Positions 50,710-61,100 of a stretch of 64,000 nt of DNA are shown here, piece after piece. The position numbers and the translations under genes are program-made. The stretch comes from Cellulomonas denverensis (lineage in GTDB: Bacteria; Actinomycetota; Actinomycetes; Actinomycetales; Cellulomonadaceae): assembly GCF_012396125.1 (NCBI RefSeq), contig NZ_JAAXOX010000003.1, forward strand, positions 372,001 to 436,000. The letters run 5' to 3'. The notes under the pieces are model-generated. The model was not told the origin of the DNA, did no database searches, and worked only from the letters and a program-made list of their open reading frames with translations. Numbering within the stretch: position 1 is the stretch's first letter; each line of letters begins with the position of its first letter.

Positions 50710-52545
50710 TCAGTGCCCGCCGCCGGCCTTCTCCTCGGCGGTGCGGGTGTCGGTGTACAGCGCCTCGACCTCCGCGGCGAAGTCCTTCAGCACCAGCGCG
50801 CGCTTCACCTTCAGCGACGGGGTCAGGTACCCGTTCTCCTCGGTGAAATCGGAGCTGAGCACCCGGATCTTGCGGATCGACTCGGCGCGGGAGACGGCCT
50901 CGTTGGCGCGGGTGGCGGCGCGGTCGAGGGCGGCCAGTACCCGGGGGTCCTGGGCGGCGGTGCGCACGTCCATCGGCGGCAGGCCGTGCATGGACAGCCA
51001 GCCGGGCAGCATCTCCTGGTCCAGGGTGACCAGGGCGCCGATGAACGGCCGGTCGTCGCCGACCACGACCACCTGGGACACCAGCGGGTGCCCGCGGAAC
51101 CGGTCCTCCAGCACCGCCGGGGCGACGTTCTTGCCGCCGGCGGTCACGATGATCTCCTTGGCGCGGCCGGTGATCCGCAGGTAGCCGTCGTCGTCCAGCG
51201 AGCCCAGGTCGCCGGTGGCGAACCAGCCGTCCCGCAGCGCCTCCGCGGTGGCCTCCGGGTTGTCGTGGTAGCCGCGGAAGACGTGTGGGCCCTTGGTCCA
51301 GATCTGGCCGTCGTCGTCGACCCGGAGGGTGGTGCCGGGGTAGGCGGGCCCGACGGTGCCGATCTTGATCAGCTCGGGGGTGTTCACCGCGGTCGGGGCG
51401 GTGGTCTCGGTCAGGCCGTAGCCCTCCAGGATCACCACGCCCATCCCGCGGTAGTAGTGGCCCAGCCGCTCGCCCAGCGGCGCACCGCCGGAGATGGCGT
51501 ACTTCAGCGCGCCGCCCATCGCCGCGCGCAGCTTGCGCAGCACCAGGCTGCTCGCCAGGGTGTGTGCGGCCTTGAGCTGGGCGCTCGGGCCGTCCGGGGT
51601 GTCCAGGGCGCGGGAGTAGGTGATCGACACCTTGGCCGCCCAGCGGAACATCTTCAGCGTGAAGCCCGAGCCGGCCTTCTGCTCCGCGGAGTTGTAGACC
51701 TTCTCGAACACCCGGGGGACACCCAGGATGAACGTCGGCCGGAAGGACGCGAAGTCGGCCAGCAGGGTGCGGGTGCTCGGCGCGTGGCCCAGGACGGCAC
51801 CGGACTCGATGCCGATCATCTGGATGAACCGCGCGAACACGTGCGCCAGCGGCAGGAACAGCAGGGTCCGGTCGCCGGGCTTGGCGCAGACCTCGGCCAG
51901 GCCGGTCACCCCGTTGCGCACGTTGTCCACGAAGTTGCCGTGCGACAGCTCCACGCCCTTGGGCCGGCCGGTGGTGCCCGAGGTGTAGATGATCGTCGCC
52001 AGGTCCGCGGCGGTGGCCAGCGCGCGGCGGCGCTCGATCTCGGCGTCGTCGACCTCGGTGCCGTCCTGCTGCAGCCGACCGATCGCGTCGTCGTCGATCA
52101 CGAAGACCTCGCCGAGGTCGGGGGTCTGCTCGCGGACCTGCTCGATCACGGCGGCGTGCGCGGCGGACTCCACCACGGCCAGCCGGGCGCCGGAGTTGGC
52201 CAGGATCCACTGCACCTGCTCGGCGGAGGAGGTCTCGTACACCGGCACGCCGACCCCGCCGGCGAACCAGACCGCGAAGTCGGTCAGGGTCCACTCGTAC
52301 CGGGTTCGGGACATGATCGCGACCCGCTCACCGGGCTGCAGGCCGTGGGCGACCAGGCCCTTGGCCAGCGCGGTCACCTCGTCGACGAAGCCGCGCACCG
52401 TAACCGGCTGCCACGAGCCGCCCAGGCCGGTGTTCCGCTCGATCAGCACGCCGTGCGGGTCCCGGGCCAGCCGCCCGAGCAGCAGGCCCGGGACGTTGAG
52501 CGTGGGGTCGTGCGGGACGGGGGTAACGGCGCTGAACTCGCGCAT
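50710..52545 (-). CDS. Long-chain fatty acyl-CoA synthetase (FadD15-like)
   Basis: 611 residues. The AMP/ATP motif is [20 protein letters not shown] near 187, with [14 protein letters not shown] near 385 and the adenylation motif [20 protein letters not shown] near 440 (in parts). The linker [19 protein letters not shown] and the acyl-CoA synthetase lysine segment near 580 complete the fold. It activates long-chain fatty acids to CoA thioesters for lipid synthesis or oxidation at the membrane. ATG 52545 is conserved in context. The next operon downstream is unrelated. Confidence 0.93.
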   Translation of the reverse strand: MREFSAVTPVPHDPTLNVPGLLLGRLARDPHGVLIERNTGLGGSWQPVTVRGFVDEVTALAKGLVAHGLQPGERVAIMSRTRYEWTLTDFAVWFAGGVGVPVYETSSAEQVQWILANSGARLAVVESAAHAAVIEQVREQTPDLGEVFVIDDDAIGRLQQDGTEVDDAEIERRRALATAADLATIIYTSGTTGRPKGVELSHGNFVDNVRNGVTGLAEVCAKPGDRTLLFLPLAHVFARFIQMIGIESGAVLGHAPSTRTLLADFASFRPTFILGVPRVFEKVYNSAEQKAGSGFTLKMFRWAAKVSITYSRALDTPDGPSAQLKAAHTLASSLVLRKLRAAMGGALKYAISGGAPLGERLGHYYRGMGVVILEGYGLTETTAPTAVNTPELIKIGTVGPAYPGTTLRVDDDGQIWTKGPHVFRGYHDNPEATAEALRDGWFATGDLGSLDDDGYLRITGRAKEIIVTAGGKNVAPAVLEDRFRGHPLVSQVVVVGDDRPFIGALVTLDQEMLPGWLSMHGLPPMDVRTAAQDPRVLAALDRAATRANEAVSRAESIRKIRVLSSDFTEENGYLTPSLKVKRALVLKDFAAEVEALYTDTRTAEEKAGGGH

Positions 52546-52616
52546 CGGTGCTCCAGGTCGCAGGGGAACGATCGGGGGCGACCCTACCCGGCCCGGTCCG
52601 GCATCGTCACCGGCGC

Positions 52617-53369
52617 TCAGTGTTCCCCAGCATGCGTCGGGTCGAGAACCCGCTGCAGGAAGGTCCGGGTGCGGGTCTCCCGGGGAGCGCCGATCACCTG
52701 GTCGGCGGGCCCTTCCTCGACCACCACACCGCCGTCCATGAACACCACCCGGTCGCCGACGTCCCGGGCGAAGGCCATCTCGTGCGTGACCACGATCATG
52801 GTCATCCCGGCGTCGGCCAGGTCGCGCATCACGGCGAGCACGTCGCCGACCAGTTCCGGGTCCAGCGCCGAAGTCGGCTCGTCGAAGAGCATCAGCTGCG
52901 GGTCCATCGACAGCGCCCGGGCGATCGCCACCCGCTGCTGCTGGCCGCCGGAGAGCTGGGCGGGCATCGCGTCCGCCCGGTCCGCCAGGCCGACCCGGGC
53001 CAGGTTCTCCCGGGCGATCCGCTCGGCGTCGGCCGCGGAGCGCTTGAGCACCTGGCGCTGGGCCATCGTGCAGTTCTCCAGCACGGTGCGGTGGGCAAAC
53101 AGGTTGAACTGCTGGAACACCATCCCGACATGGGTGCGCACCCGGTCGATGTCGACGTCCGGGTCGGTGACGTCCACGCCGAGCACGTCGATCCGGCCGG
53201 CGGTGGGCTGCTCCAGCAGGTTCACGCAGCGCAGCAGGGTGGACTTGCCCGAGCCGGAGGGCCCGATCACGCAGACCACCTCGCCCTGCTGGACCTCCAG
53301 GTCGATGCCGGTGAGCACCTCGCGGTCGCCGAAGCTCTTGTGCAGGTCCTTGATCGAGACGACGGACAT
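52617..53369 (-). CDS. Polar amino-acid ABC transporter ATP-binding protein (GlnQ type)
   Basis: 250 residues. Walker [16 protein letters not shown] near 36, Q-loop [12 protein letters not shown] near 83, signature [15 protein letters not shown] near 140 and Walker [17 protein letters not shown] near 160. The LLE and QQFNLFAH features place it with GlnQ/HisP ATPases of polar amino-acid importers. It energises the permease encoded just upstream; its ATG shares one base with the permease stop. Glutamate or glutamine is likely but not proven. Confidence 0.92.
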   Translation of the reverse strand: MSVVSIKDLHKSFGDREVLTGIDLEVQQGEVVCVIGPSGSGKSTLLRCVNLLEQPTAGRIDVLGVDVTDPDVDIDRVRTHVGMVFQQFNLFAHRTVLENCTMAQRQVLKRSAADAERIARENLARVGLADRADAMPAQLSGGQQQRVAIARALSMDPQLMLFDEPTSALDPELVGDVLAVMRDLADAGMTMIVVTHEMAFARDVGDRVVFMDGGVVVEEGPADQVIGAPRETRTRTFLQRVLDPTHAGEH

Positions 53370-54235
53370 CAGCGGCTCCTCACGCCTCGGCGCTCCAGGT
53401 ACCGGGCGAGCTGGCCCAGCGGCAGGGTGATCAACAGGTAGCAGGCCCCGATCAGGAACAGCGGGGTCAGGCCGCCGGTGGCGTTGTTCAGGGCGTCGCG
53501 GCCGATCTTGGTCAGGTCGTACTGGCTGGTGGCCAGGCCGAGCAGGAACACCAGCGAGGTGTCCTTGGTCAGCAGGATGAACTCGTTGGTCATCGGCGGC
53601 AGCACGATCCGGAACGCCTGCGGGATCACGACCTGGACCAGCGTGCGGCCGTGGGACATGCCCAGCGACCGGGCCGCCTCGACCTGGCCCTTCGGCACCG
53701 CCTGCAACCCGGCACGCAGCGTCTCGGCGATGTAGGCCGCCGAGACCATGCCCAGCGCCAGGGCGGCCTTGGTGGTGACCGACCCGATGGACACGCCGAG
53801 TGCGATCGGTACCGCGTAGCCGAAGGAGATCACCACCAGCAGGGCCGGGATGCCGCGGAAGAACTCGATGTAGACGGTCGCGATCCAGCGGTACAGCCGG
53901 ACCGAGGACAGCTTCATCAACGCCAGCAGCGTGCCCAGGGACAGCCCGACCGCGAAGCCGCACAGCGTGTAGATCAGGGTGTTGAGGAAGGCCCGGGGGA
54001 TCAGCGGGGCGATCTGCTCGACCGCCTCGGCGTTGAAGAAGTTCTCCCCGATCCGGGACCAGTCGATCAGGAACGCCAGCACGGCCACGACGATCACCAG
54101 CACCGCGTACTGGACGATCCGGGCGCGCTGGGCGCGGCGGCGCGGACTCAGCCGGCGACCGCCGGCCCCGCCGAGCTCGAGGCTGCGGGCCGGGCGGCCG
54201 GTGGGGTCCGGGGCGGGGCCGGTGGTGGCCGACAT
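53369..54235 (-). CDS. Polar amino-acid ABC transporter permease
   Basis: 288 residues with a 40-residue cytoplasmic N-terminus and about five membrane segments. The His/Glu/Gln-type permease signature [24 protein letters not shown] near 195 in parts includes the EAA loop that contacts the ATPase. [20 protein letters not shown] near 85 and [12 protein letters not shown] near 125 are typical. It is a single permease gene, so the channel is probably a homodimer. It begins 2 bp after the binding-protein gene. Confidence 0.92.
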   Translation of the reverse strand: MSATTGPAPDPTGRPARSLELGGAGGRRLSPRRRAQRARIVQYAVLVIVVAVLAFLIDWSRIGENFFNAEAVEQIAPLIPRAFLNTLIYTLCGFAVGLSLGTLLALMKLSSVRLYRWIATVYIEFFRGIPALLVVISFGYAVPIALGVSIGSVTTKAALALGMVSAAYIAETLRAGLQAVPKGQVEAARSLGMSHGRTLVQVVIPQAFRIVLPPMTNEFILLTKDTSLVFLLGLATSQYDLTKIGRDALNNATGGLTPLFLIGACYLLITLPLGQLARYLERRGVRSR

Positions 54236-54237
54236 GC

Positions 54238-55056
54238 TCAGTTGTCCGAGGCGGACGGGCTGGCCGCGTCCACCGGCGCCTGGCCGATGAACTCGGTGTA
54301 GATCTCGTCGTAGGTGCCGTCGGAGTGGATCCGGTCCAGGGTGGCGTTCACCTGGTCGAGCAGTGCGGTGTTGCCCTTCTTCACCCCGAAGCCGTACTGG
54401 TCGCCGGTGGTGAAGGTCGCGGTGACCTCCAGGCCCTCGGAGATGTACGGGCCGAGCACGGCGATGTCGTTGATCACGGCGTCGACCTGGCCGGTCTTGA
54501 GCGCCTGGATCTGCAGCCCCAGGTCCTCGAACTGCACCGCGTTCAGGCCCTGCTCCTGCACCCAGTCGTCACCGGTGGTGGCCTGCTGCACGGCGATCGA
54601 CTTGCCCTCCAGCGCCTCCTCGGAGTCGATGTCGGAGCCCTCGGCCACCAGCAGGCCCAGGTCCGCGTCGAAGTACGGCTCGGAGAAGTCGAACTTGTTC
54701 TGCCGCTCCGGGGTGATCGAGATGCCGGAGGCGACGATGTCGCAGTTGCCGGTGTTCAGGTCGACGCCGGACTGGATGCCCTCGAACGGGGTCGCCTTCA
54801 CGTTGAGCTCGACGCCCAGGTCCTCGGCGACCTCGCCGACGATGGCCGGGTCGAGGCCGACGATCTCGCCGCCGTCCTCGTACTCGAACGGCTCGAACGG
54901 CGGGTTGGTGCACATGGTGAGCTGTCCGTCGTTCACCAGCTGCACGCCGCCGGAGGAGGCGTCGCCGCCCGAGGTGTCGTCACCGCCACTGGAACAGGCG
55001 GCGAGCAGCAGGGCCGCGCTGGCGGCGAGGGGCAGCAGGGCGGAACGGGTGCGCAT
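54238..55056 (-). CDS. Polar amino-acid-binding lipoprotein
   Basis: 272 residues. The lipobox LLAAC puts the lipid-modified Cys at residue 21, followed by a Gly/Ser-rich linker. The SBP_bac_3 domain reads [20 protein letters not shown] near 50, [19 protein letters not shown] near 110 and [12 protein letters not shown] near 220. It captures an amino acid such as glutamine or a cystine-like compound for the importer. First gene of its operon, with AGAGGAG before ATG 55056. The AT-rich stretch 55078-55125 upstream probably holds the promoter. Confidence 0.92.
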   Translation of the reverse strand: MRTRSALLPLAASAALLLAACSSGGDDTSGGDASSGGVQLVNDGQLTMCTNPPFEPFEYEDGGEIVGLDPAIVGEVAEDLGVELNVKATPFEGIQSGVDLNTGNCDIVASGISITPERQNKFDFSEPYFDADLGLLVAEGSDIDSEEALEGKSIAVQQATTGDDWVQEQGLNAVQFEDLGLQIQALKTGQVDAVINDIAVLGPYISEGLEVTATFTTGDQYGFGVKKGNTALLDQVNATLDRIHSDGTYDEIYTEFIGQAPVDAASPSASDN

Positions 55057-55077
55057 GGTGGTCTCCTCTGGCGGACT

Positions 55078-55125
55078 AGAACTGGAAAACCATACAGCCT
55101 TGGCGATAGATATTCACACAGCCGA
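55078..55125 (-). promoter_or_regulatory. AT-rich promoter region of the amino-acid importer operon
   Basis: This is one of the few AT-rich intergenic stretches in the window. On the minus strand TGAATA and TATGGT are 16 bp apart and could be -35 and -10, giving a start about 30 nt before the coding sequence. No operator was recognised. Confidence 0.4.
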
Positions 55126-55145
55126 TGGTCCCGGCCGGGACGGCG

Positions 55146-55183
55146 ACGGGCCCGCCTCCCCACGATGGGGGTGACGGGCCCGT
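55146..55183 (-). terminator. Terminator after valS
   Basis: ACGGGCCCG and CGGGCCCGT arms, extended inward by CTCCCC/GGGG pairing around ACGAT, lie 19 nt after the valS stop and separate it from the importer operon on the same strand. Confidence 0.75.
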
Positions 55184-55202
55184 TCGGCGAGTCCGCGGCG
55201 GG

Positions 55203-57899
55203 TCAGGCCGTGGGCTTCTGCTTCGGCTCCGGCGGCAGCAACTCGGCATCCCGGGCCACCACGGTGGCGTCCGGGCCGTCCGCGACCTCCCGCAGGTCCA
55301 GCGCCCCGGTCGCCCGGCCGGCCGCCCGGATGTCGCCCAGGGCGACCTGCACGCCGGGCAGCATCGCGGCCGGTACCTCCAGGGCGGCGGAGGTGATCTC
55401 GGCCCGCATGGAGAGCTTGGCCTCGGACTTCACCTTGCGCAGGGCGGCCAGCCCGGCACCGGCGGCGGCGACCACCGCCGGGTCGGCGTCACCGGCCGCG
55501 GCGCGCAGCACGTCCGAGGACGGCCACGGGGCGCGGTGCACGCTGCCCTCGCGCCACCAGGACCACACCTCCTCGGTGGCGAAGGGCAGCACCGGGGCGA
55601 ACAGCCGCAGCAGCACGTCCAGCGCCAGGCCCAGGGCGGCCCGGGCCGAGGCGGTCTCCGGCGTGACCTCGGTGGCCTCGGCGCCCGCCCCGTAGGCACG
55701 GTCCTTGACCAGCTCCAGGTAGTCGTCGCAGAAGGTCCAGAAGAAGGTCTCGGTCAGTTCCAGCGCCCGGGTGTGGTCGTAGGACTCCAGGGCCTCGGTG
55801 GCCCGGTCGACAACGTCGGCCAGCCCGGCCAGCATCGCCCGGTCCAGGGTCTGGGTGACCAGCGCCGGGTCGAGGAACGCCGCCCCCTGCTGCGCCCCGC
55901 CGAAGGACAGCGCGAACTTGGAGGCGTTGAGCACCTTGATCGCCAGCCGGCGGCCGATCTTCATCTGGCCGACCTCGAAGGCGGCGTCGGTGCCCAGCCG
56001 GGCGGAGGCGGCCCAGTACCGGACGGCGTCCGAGCCGTGCTCCTCCAGCAGCCCCATCGGGGTGACCACATTGCCCTTGGACTTGGACATCTTCTTGCGG
56101 TCCGGGTCCAGGATCCAGCCGCTGATCGCCGCGTCCTGCCACGGCAGGCTGCCGAACTCCAGGTGCGAGCGGACCACCGTGCTGAACAGCCAGGTGCGGA
56201 TGATGTCCTGGCCCTGGGGACGCAGGTCCATCGGGAACACCCGGGCGAACAGGTCGGGGTCCGAGCGCCAGCCACCGGCGATCTGCGGGGTGAGCGAGCT
56301 GGTCGCCCAGGTGTCCATGATGTCCGGGTCGCCGACGAACCCGCCCGGCACCCCGCGCTGGTCGGCGGTGTAGCCGGCCGGGACGTCGGAGGAGGGGTCG
56401 ACCGGCAGCTGGTCCTCGGTGGGCAGCAGCGGGTGGTCGTGGTCGACCTCGCCGTCGGCGGTGACCGGGTACCAGACCGGGAACGGCACGCCGAAGAACC
56501 GCTGCCGGGAGATCAGCCAGTCGCCGTTCAGCCCGCCGACCCAGTTCTGGTAGCGGACCCGCATGAAGTCGGGGTGGAAGCCGAGCTCCCGGCCGCGGGC
56601 CAGCAGCTGCTCGCGCAGGTCCTCGTCCCGGCCGCCGTTGCGGATGTACCACTGCCGGCTGGTGACGATCTCCAGCGGCTTGTCGCCCTTCTCGAAGAAG
56701 TTGGCCTTGCGCTGGGTGGCCTGCGGCTCGCCGTCCAGGTCGCCGGACTCGCGCAGCGCGGTCACCACCAGCTCGCGGGCGGAGAAGGTGGTCTTGCCGG
56801 CCAGCTCGCCGTACAGCGCCCGCCCCGCGTCCTCGGTGATCCACTCCGGCACCTCGCGCAGCAGGCGGCCGTCGCGGCCGATCACCGAGCGGGTGGGCAG
56901 GTTCAACTCGCGCCACCACTGCACGTCGGTCAGGTCGCCGAAGGTGCAGCACATCGCGATGCCCGCACCCTTGTCCGGCTCGGCGGCGGTGTGCGCCAGC
57001 ACCGGCACCCCGACCCCGAACAGCGGGCTGGTCACGGTGGTGCCGAACAGGTGCTGGTAGCGCTCGTCGTCCGGGTGGGCGATCAGGGCGACCACGGCGG
57101 GCAGCAGCTCCGGGCGGGTGGTCTCGATGTACACCGGGTCCGCGCCGTCGCGGTGGAACGCCACCTTGTGGAACGCCCCGGGGTAGTCGCGGGCCTCCAG
57201 CTCGGCCTGGGCGACCGCGGTCTGGAAGGTCACGTCCCACAGCCCGGGCGCCTCGGCCTGGTACGCCTCGCCGCGGGCCAAGTTGCGCAGGAACGCCTGC
57301 TGGGCGACCGCGCGGGCCTCGGCGGAGATGGTCTGGTAGGTCCGGGTCCAGTCGACGGACAGGCCGAGCCGGCGCCACAGCGCCTCGAACTGCTGCTCGT
57401 CCTCGACGGTCAGCCGCTCGCACAGCTCGACGAAGTTCTTCCGGCTGATCGGCACCTGGTCGGCGGCCTTCACGCTCTTGCCCTCGCCGCCGACGTGCGG
57501 GGGAGTGAAGTCCGGGTCGTAGGGCAGCGACGGGTCGCAGCGCACGCCGAAGTAGTTCTGCACCCGGCGCTCGGTGGGCAGGCCGTTGTCGTCCCAGCCC
57601 ATCGGGTAGAACACCTCGGCGCCGCGCATCCGGCGGTACCGGGCGACCACGTCGGTGTGCGTGTAGCTGAACACGTGGCCCACGTGCAACGAACCGGAGA
57701 CCGTCGGCGGCGGGGTGTCGATCGAGAACACCTGCTCGCGGGTGGCGGTCCGGTCGAAGGCGTAGGTGCCCTGCTCGGTCCAGGCGCCGTCCCAGCGCTC
57801 CTCCACCCCGTCCAGCGATACCCGGTCCGGTACCTCGCGGGTGGCCTTGACGGCACCGGTGGTCGCGGTCGCGGGAGGGACGGTCGAGAAGTCGGTCAT
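55203..57899 (-). CDS. valS: Valyl-tRNA synthetase
   Basis: 898 residues. The class I HIGH motif is PPTVSGSLHVGH near residue 64, and KMSKS is in DPDRKKMSKSKGNVV near 607. The editing (CP1) domain lies between about 220 and 430, and the C-terminal part holds the anticodon-binding domain. It charges tRNA-Val. This is the compact actinobacterial form close to 880-900 residues. ATG 57899 opens MTDFSTVPPA; the first ~20 residues are variable. No T-box was found upstream. Confidence 0.96.
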   Translation of the reverse strand: MTDFSTVPPATATTGAVKATREVPDRVSLDGVEERWDGAWTEQGTYAFDRTATREQVFSIDTPPPTVSGSLHVGHVFSYTHTDVVARYRRMRGAEVFYPMGWDDNGLPTERRVQNYFGVRCDPSLPYDPDFTPPHVGGEGKSVKAADQVPISRKNFVELCERLTVEDEQQFEALWRRLGLSVDWTRTYQTISAEARAVAQQAFLRNLARGEAYQAEAPGLWDVTFQTAVAQAELEARDYPGAFHKVAFHRDGADPVYIETTRPELLPAVVALIAHPDDERYQHLFGTTVTSPLFGVGVPVLAHTAAEPDKGAGIAMCCTFGDLTDVQWWRELNLPTRSVIGRDGRLLREVPEWITEDAGRALYGELAGKTTFSARELVVTALRESGDLDGEPQATQRKANFFEKGDKPLEIVTSRQWYIRNGGRDEDLREQLLARGRELGFHPDFMRVRYQNWVGGLNGDWLISRQRFFGVPFPVWYPVTADGEVDHDHPLLPTEDQLPVDPSSDVPAGYTADQRGVPGGFVGDPDIMDTWATSSLTPQIAGGWRSDPDLFARVFPMDLRPQGQDIIRTWLFSTVVRSHLEFGSLPWQDAAISGWILDPDRKKMSKSKGNVVTPMGLLEEHGSDAVRYWAASARLGTDAAFEVGQMKIGRRLAIKVLNASKFALSFGGAQQGAAFLDPALVTQTLDRAMLAGLADVVDRATEALESYDHTRALELTETFFWTFCDDYLELVKDRAYGAGAEATEVTPETASARAALGLALDVLLRLFAPVLPFATEEVWSWWREGSVHRAPWPSSDVLRAAAGDADPAVVAAAGAGLAALRKVKSEAKLSMRAEITSAALEVPAAMLPGVQVALGDIRAAGRATGALDLREVADGPDATVVARDAELLPPEPKQKPTA

Positions 57900-58136
57900 G
57901 GCGGCATTCTCCCAGACCCGGCGCGGTGATCGTGGCCCCACGTCATCGCGGGTGGAACCACGCCGTCCTCGGCTCCGGCGGGGGCCGCATCTCGCTCGCC
58001 CGCACCCGTCGTTCGCCGCTTGACGGGCCGTCGATCCGGCACCCGGCCCGCTCGGACCCACGGTGGCGCCTAGCGTGCCCCGGGTGCGAGCCGCCGCATG
58101 CCCCAGCATCCCCGCGCCCCAGCACAGGAGAGCACC

Positions 58137-61100
58137 GTGTCCCACCCCCTGGCCCGCTCACGCTCCGCCGCCCGGCAGGGGGTGCCACGACGTCCGGCAC
58201 CGGCCCGAATGATCGGGGTAGCGGTCCTGGCACTGGCGGTCGGCACGGTGGGTGCGGTGGTTCCCGCCGAACCGGCGCGGGCAGCCGCCGCCGGCGACCT
58301 GGTGGTCACCCGGGTCCCCGGTGCCGACCCGAGAACTTCGGCCGGCTTCGCCTGGCAGGCACCGGTCGCCGAGGTGTCGGCCACCGGGCTGGCCTGGGGC
58401 CCGGCCGAGGAGTTCGACTGTGCGCAGGCCACGGTGGAGACGGCCACGCCGCCCGGCAGCGGTGTGGTCGACTCGAAGGTGACCTATGCCCAGCTCACCC
58501 TGACCGAACTGCGGCCCGGCACGGAGTACGCCTACTGCGCGCTGGCCGGCGGGCAGCGCTCGGCGACGACCCGGTTCAGCACCGAGCCGGAGCAGGCGGA
58601 GGCGACGACCGTGCTCGCCTTCGGGAACGCGAACTGGCGCTCATCGAGTTCGTACCAGAACGCCTTTGCCGGAACGCTCGAGGCGGCACACACGGCGTTC
58701 CCCGACGCGGGAGTCGCGATCCACACCGGTGTGGTCGGTTCCTCGAACGACCTGTCGCACTGGCGGGGCTTCCTCGATCACGCCGGCGGTGCGCTGGGGA
58801 CGGTCAGCTGGATGCCGACCGCCCAGACGTCGGGCAGCGGGAACCGCTCCTTCGCCCGCGGCAATGCCCTCCCGGTCGCCTCGAACGGGAACGACAGCGC
58901 CGACTACGCCGTGGTGCACGGCGGCGGGCTGTTCCTCACCCTGAACAGCCATCTGACCAGCTCGGCGAATACCGCCGCGACCACCGCGTGGATCGCCGAG
59001 CGGGTGGCCGAGTTCCGCGCCGACCATCCGGACGGCTGGGTGATCGTGTCGATCCCGACCCAGTTCTACGGGTCCTCCGCGAGCTCATCGACCTACCGGA
59101 CCGCCCTGCAGCAGGCCTTCCGGGAGAACGACGTGGCGCTGGTGCTGCAGGGCGGTGCCGCGGCCTACACCCGCTCCTGGCCGGTCGGCCGGGACGCGGC
59201 CAACACCCTGCGCCGCGACTACCCCGCGGCGGACCGGGTGGCCACCGCGGACGGGATCGTCTATCTCACCCCGGGCGCCTCCGGCATCGAACAGTCGGCG
59301 GTGTCGAGTGCGGCGCTGAACGAGTCCTCCGGCTGGCTCGCGGTCGCCACCCCGGCCCTGAGCAGCGCCGAGCGCAGCGCCGCCGGGATGAAGAGCTACA
59401 CCGCGATCACGCTCACCGCCCAGGAGCTGACCGTCCAGGCACGCACCGTGGCCGGCGCGGTGCTCGACACCGTCACCATCGACCGGGGCACCACCCCCGA
59501 GGTCGCGGCCTACCCCTTGGAGCCGTTCGGTCTGACCAACGGTTTCGGCACCGATGCCGCCACCGAGCGGGTGATCACCTGGCTCGCCCCGAAGGGTGAC
59601 GGGCTGACCAGGCCCGAACTGACCCTGTCCGCCGTGGGCGACCAGGCAGGCTCCGAACCCCGGGTCTCCTGCACCGAAGGTGTGCTGACCCGGCCGATGA
59701 CCGGGTACGTCGCCTACACCTGCACCGCGACCGGGCTGCTACCGGGTACCAGCTACGACTACCGGGTCGGGGCGTGGAAGGGCGAGCGGCCCTACCAGTC
59801 GGACGCATACACCTTCCGCACCGACGGCGGCGCGGAGTCGTTCACCTTCCTCGACTTCGCCGACACCCAGTCCACCCCGGTCAGCACGTACGACGGGTTC
59901 TGGGGGAACGCGCTGCGCTCCGCGCTGGCCGCGCATCCGGATGCGGCCTTCGTGGTGCAGAACGGCGACCTGACCGAGACCACCACCGAGTCCCACGTCG
60001 CGGCCTGGCTGGGTGCGATCGGCACCGACCTGTCCGGTCCCGCGTTCAACCCGGTGCTGGGCAACCACGACGAGTCCTCGTCCGTCCAGGCGATGTGGAG
60101 CGCCCTGTTCCCGCGCGACTCGCGTACCACCGTCCCGGACTACGGCAAGGCGGCCGCCCTGCAGTACTCGGTGGTCTACGGCAACGCGCTGTTCCTCTAC
60201 GTCAACACCAACCTCGACTCCGCGAGCGAGCTGCGGCTGACCGACCAGTGGATCCGGGACGCGGTGGCCGCGGACGGGACGAACCCGGACGGCTCCGAGC
60301 GGTTCATCATCGTGGTGGAACACAAGTCGCCGTTCGGCGGCTCGCACTCCGGGAGCGGGAGCTACCCGACCGGCGACTACGGCAACCCGCGGATCGTCGC
60401 GCAGCTGCCGAAGACCTTCGACGAGGTCGGGGTGGATCTGGTGCTGGCCGGGCACGACCACAACCTGATCCGGTCGCTGCCGATCCGCTGGAACCACGAC
60501 ACCGGGAAGGCCGAGTGGGACCGTGACCAGGCCGGTCTGAGCACGATCGACTCCCGCACCGACGGGCTGGTGTACGTCATCCCGCGCAATGCCGGCCAGA
60601 AGACCTACGCCGCGATCAGCACCCCGTCCTCGACCAGCAGGCCGTGGATCGCCTCGAACTGGGCGTTCTCCGACCGCGGCAGCGAGAAGCCGGAGAACAA
60701 CGTCTACGCCGCGGTCACGGTGACCGGCAGCGAGATCCAGGTCGCCGCCTACCGGGTCGGTGACCCCGACGCCCCGCTGGACCAGTTCACGATCACCAAG
60801 TCGCCCGCGGCCCCGGTCGCGCTGGGCACGCCGACGATCGAGGGGGTGGCGGAGGCGGGTGCCACGGTCACCGCGGCGGTGACCGCCGATCCGCCGGGTG
60901 CGGACCTCAGCTACGAGTGGCTGCGCGACGGCGAGGTGGTGCGGCCCGCGAGCCCCGACGCCAGTTACGTGGTCCAGCCCGCCGACGCCGGCGGCACGCT
61001 CTCGGTCCGGGTCACCGGTACCGCGCGCAAGATGACCGCGACCACCGTGACCTCCGATCAGGTGCCGGTCGACCCCGAGGTGCGGATCTGGGCGACCTTC

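Noticed and set aside
55100..58000. T-box leader before valS
   Set aside because: Only about 237 bp separate valS from the divergent gene, and neither a T-box sequence nor the specifier-loop layout is visible.
57900..58136. TTGACG at 58020-58025 as the promoter of the secreted phosphatase gene
   Set aside because: No -10 hexamer lies 16-19 bp downstream. The only good hexamer, TAGCGT at 58071, is too far away.
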